Positions 32,169-32,884 of a DNA stretch of 32,884 nucleotides are shown here, piece after piece. The DNA is taken from assembly GCA_002390705.1 (NCBI GenBank), contig DGQA01000002.1:9671-42554 (forward strand). Reading direction: 5' to 3'. Position 1 is the first letter of the stretch. Each line of letters begins with the position of its first letter. The position numbers and the translations under genes were made by a program. Source of the DNA: Actinobacteria bacterium UBA4426 (GTDB taxonomy: Bacteria > Actinomycetota > Actinomycetes > S36-B12). The notes beneath the pieces were generated by a model. The model did not search any database, was not told where the DNA came from, and saw only the letters and a program-made list of their open reading frames with translations.

Positions 32169-32884
32169 TAGCGTGATTCCTTAGATTGTGGGGAGCGAAT
32201 ACTAAATCGCACACCTTCTTTTGTATCTTCCAGTGCGATCCCGATTCGATCAAGTTCATTACGAATTGCATCTGCTGCTTCAAAATCTTTCCGTGAGCGC
32301 GCGTCTGCTCTTTGGTCTATTGCCACCTGAACAAGTTGTCCAATGATGTCCTGACTACTGGACTGCTCTTGTTCCCATTGCGCATCAAGTGGGTTCATGC
32401 CAAGCACATCGAGCATGCTGACCACCGAGACCAGAGCAGCACGAACCGCTTTGGTGTCGTCCTCCGCAAGCTTAGAGTTCGCGGCCCTCACAACTTCATG
32501 GATAACAGCAATGGCGTTGGGGACCCCAAAATCATTGTTCATTTCCGCATCAAACTTCTCGGCGCGGGAATCACCATCAATTTCAACCGTCGATATTTTC
32601 AAGACTTCCATTGCACGAGTAATGAATCCACTCATGCGCTCAAAACCGATCCCGGCTTCATGAACCGCTGCGTCCGAAAATTCCAACATAGAACGGTAAT
32701 GCGAGCCAGCCAAGTAGTAGCGCAAATGAATCGGTGGGATTCTTTTCAATACTTCACTCACTAGCAGCGAGTTGCCCAGTGACTTACTCATTTTTTCACC
32801 GGCGGTAGTCACCCAAGCGTTATGCATCCAATACTGCGCAAATGAATCACCAGCGGCTCGGGATTGAGCAATTTCATTTTCATG
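32168..32884 (-). CDS. cysS: Cysteinyl-tRNA synthetase, C-terminal part (5' truncated by window edge)
   Basis: The frame is open through the right edge, reading HENEIAQSRAAGDSFAQYWM before the first in-window ATG, so it continues beyond 32884. The HENE zinc-proximal motif and KMSKS (GEKMSKSLGN) of class I cysteinyl-tRNA synthetases are present. The C-terminal helical and anticodon-binding domain ends with RKDFEAADAIRNELDRIGI, the usual CysS tail. It charges tRNA-Cys with cysteine in the cytoplasm. It overlaps rlmB by one base. Confidence 0.96.
   Translation of the reverse strand, partial: HENEIAQSRAAGDSFAQYWMHNAWVTTAGEKMSKSLGNSLLVSEVLKRIPPIHLRYYLAGSHYRSMLEFSDAAVHEAGIGFERMSGFITRAMEVLKISTVEIDGDSRAEKFDAEMNNDFGVPNAIAVIHEVVRAANSKLAEDDTKAVRAALVSVVSMLDVLGMNPLDAQWEQEQSSSQDIIGQLVQVAIDQRADARSRKDFEAADAIRNELDRIGIALEDTKEGVRFSIRSPQSKESR

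Noticed and set aside
1..32884. CRISPR arrays, insertion sequences, integrases, prophage or toxin-antitoxin loci
   Set aside because: I saw no regularly spaced repeats, transposase-like motifs or attachment-site duplications; the window looks like stable chromosome.

Overview
The window comes from an actinobacterium (Actinomycetota). Several marker families point there: IdeR with every expected metal-site residue at its family position, DUF3027, DUF2530, DUF3263, a long CspB-type cold-shock protein, bacterial XPB with its separate partner protein, the actinobacterial form of SerC, and a TmsA/TmsB-type branched fatty acid pair. Base composition looks close to half GC by eye and genes are packed with short gaps, overlaps and interlocked ends. 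This suggests a moderately streamlined, perhaps planktonic, lineage rather than a high-GC soil form; the lineage is an inference.

Layout. 1-5206: C-terminal half of an MMPL transporter, a small anchored protein, a tmsA-tmsB pair (10-methyl fatty acid synthesis) and ideR. 5331-8620: DNA photolyase, a ParA-type ATPase with a ribbon-helix-helix partner, and pdxH. 8732-13685: serC, an MFS permease that overlaps a membrane-anchored beta-propeller gene on the other strand, a 29-residue membrane microprotein, DUF2530, DUF3027 and cspB. 13834-20627: a small leaderless ORF, the XPB partner protein with a WYL-like tail, then NSAR-type racemase, GNAT acyltransferase and M20 amidohydrolase genes lying between the partner and XPB itself. 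20743-24504: a YceI-like protein, a class V aminotransferase, and groEL with two tandem CIRCE operators and a strong terminator. 24649-30839: an orphan secreted solute-binding protein, DUF3263, a CPBP protease, kynureninase, a quinone-oxidoreductase-like protein and a CLC channel. 31014-32884: tRNA-Thr(TGT), rlmB and the 3' part of cysS.

How genes fit together. The racemase, GNAT and M20 genes match the three steps of the N-succinyl-amino-acid route that turns D-amino acids irreversibly into L-amino acids. The serC, DUF3027, DUF2530, cspB, XPB-partner, XPB run resembles the Mycobacterium tuberculosis Rv0884c to Rv0861c neighbourhood, but the D-amino-acid genes separate the two helicase genes.

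Translation signals. About a third to a half of the genes lack a Shine-Dalgarno site. Instead they have a -10-like hexamer (TANNNT or close) exactly six bases before the start codon, as expected for leaderless mRNAs. This spacing settles several start codons and supports two very small genes. The remaining genes have clear Shine-Dalgarno sites or start inside the preceding gene. All functional calls rest on reading motifs and translations; no searches were run.
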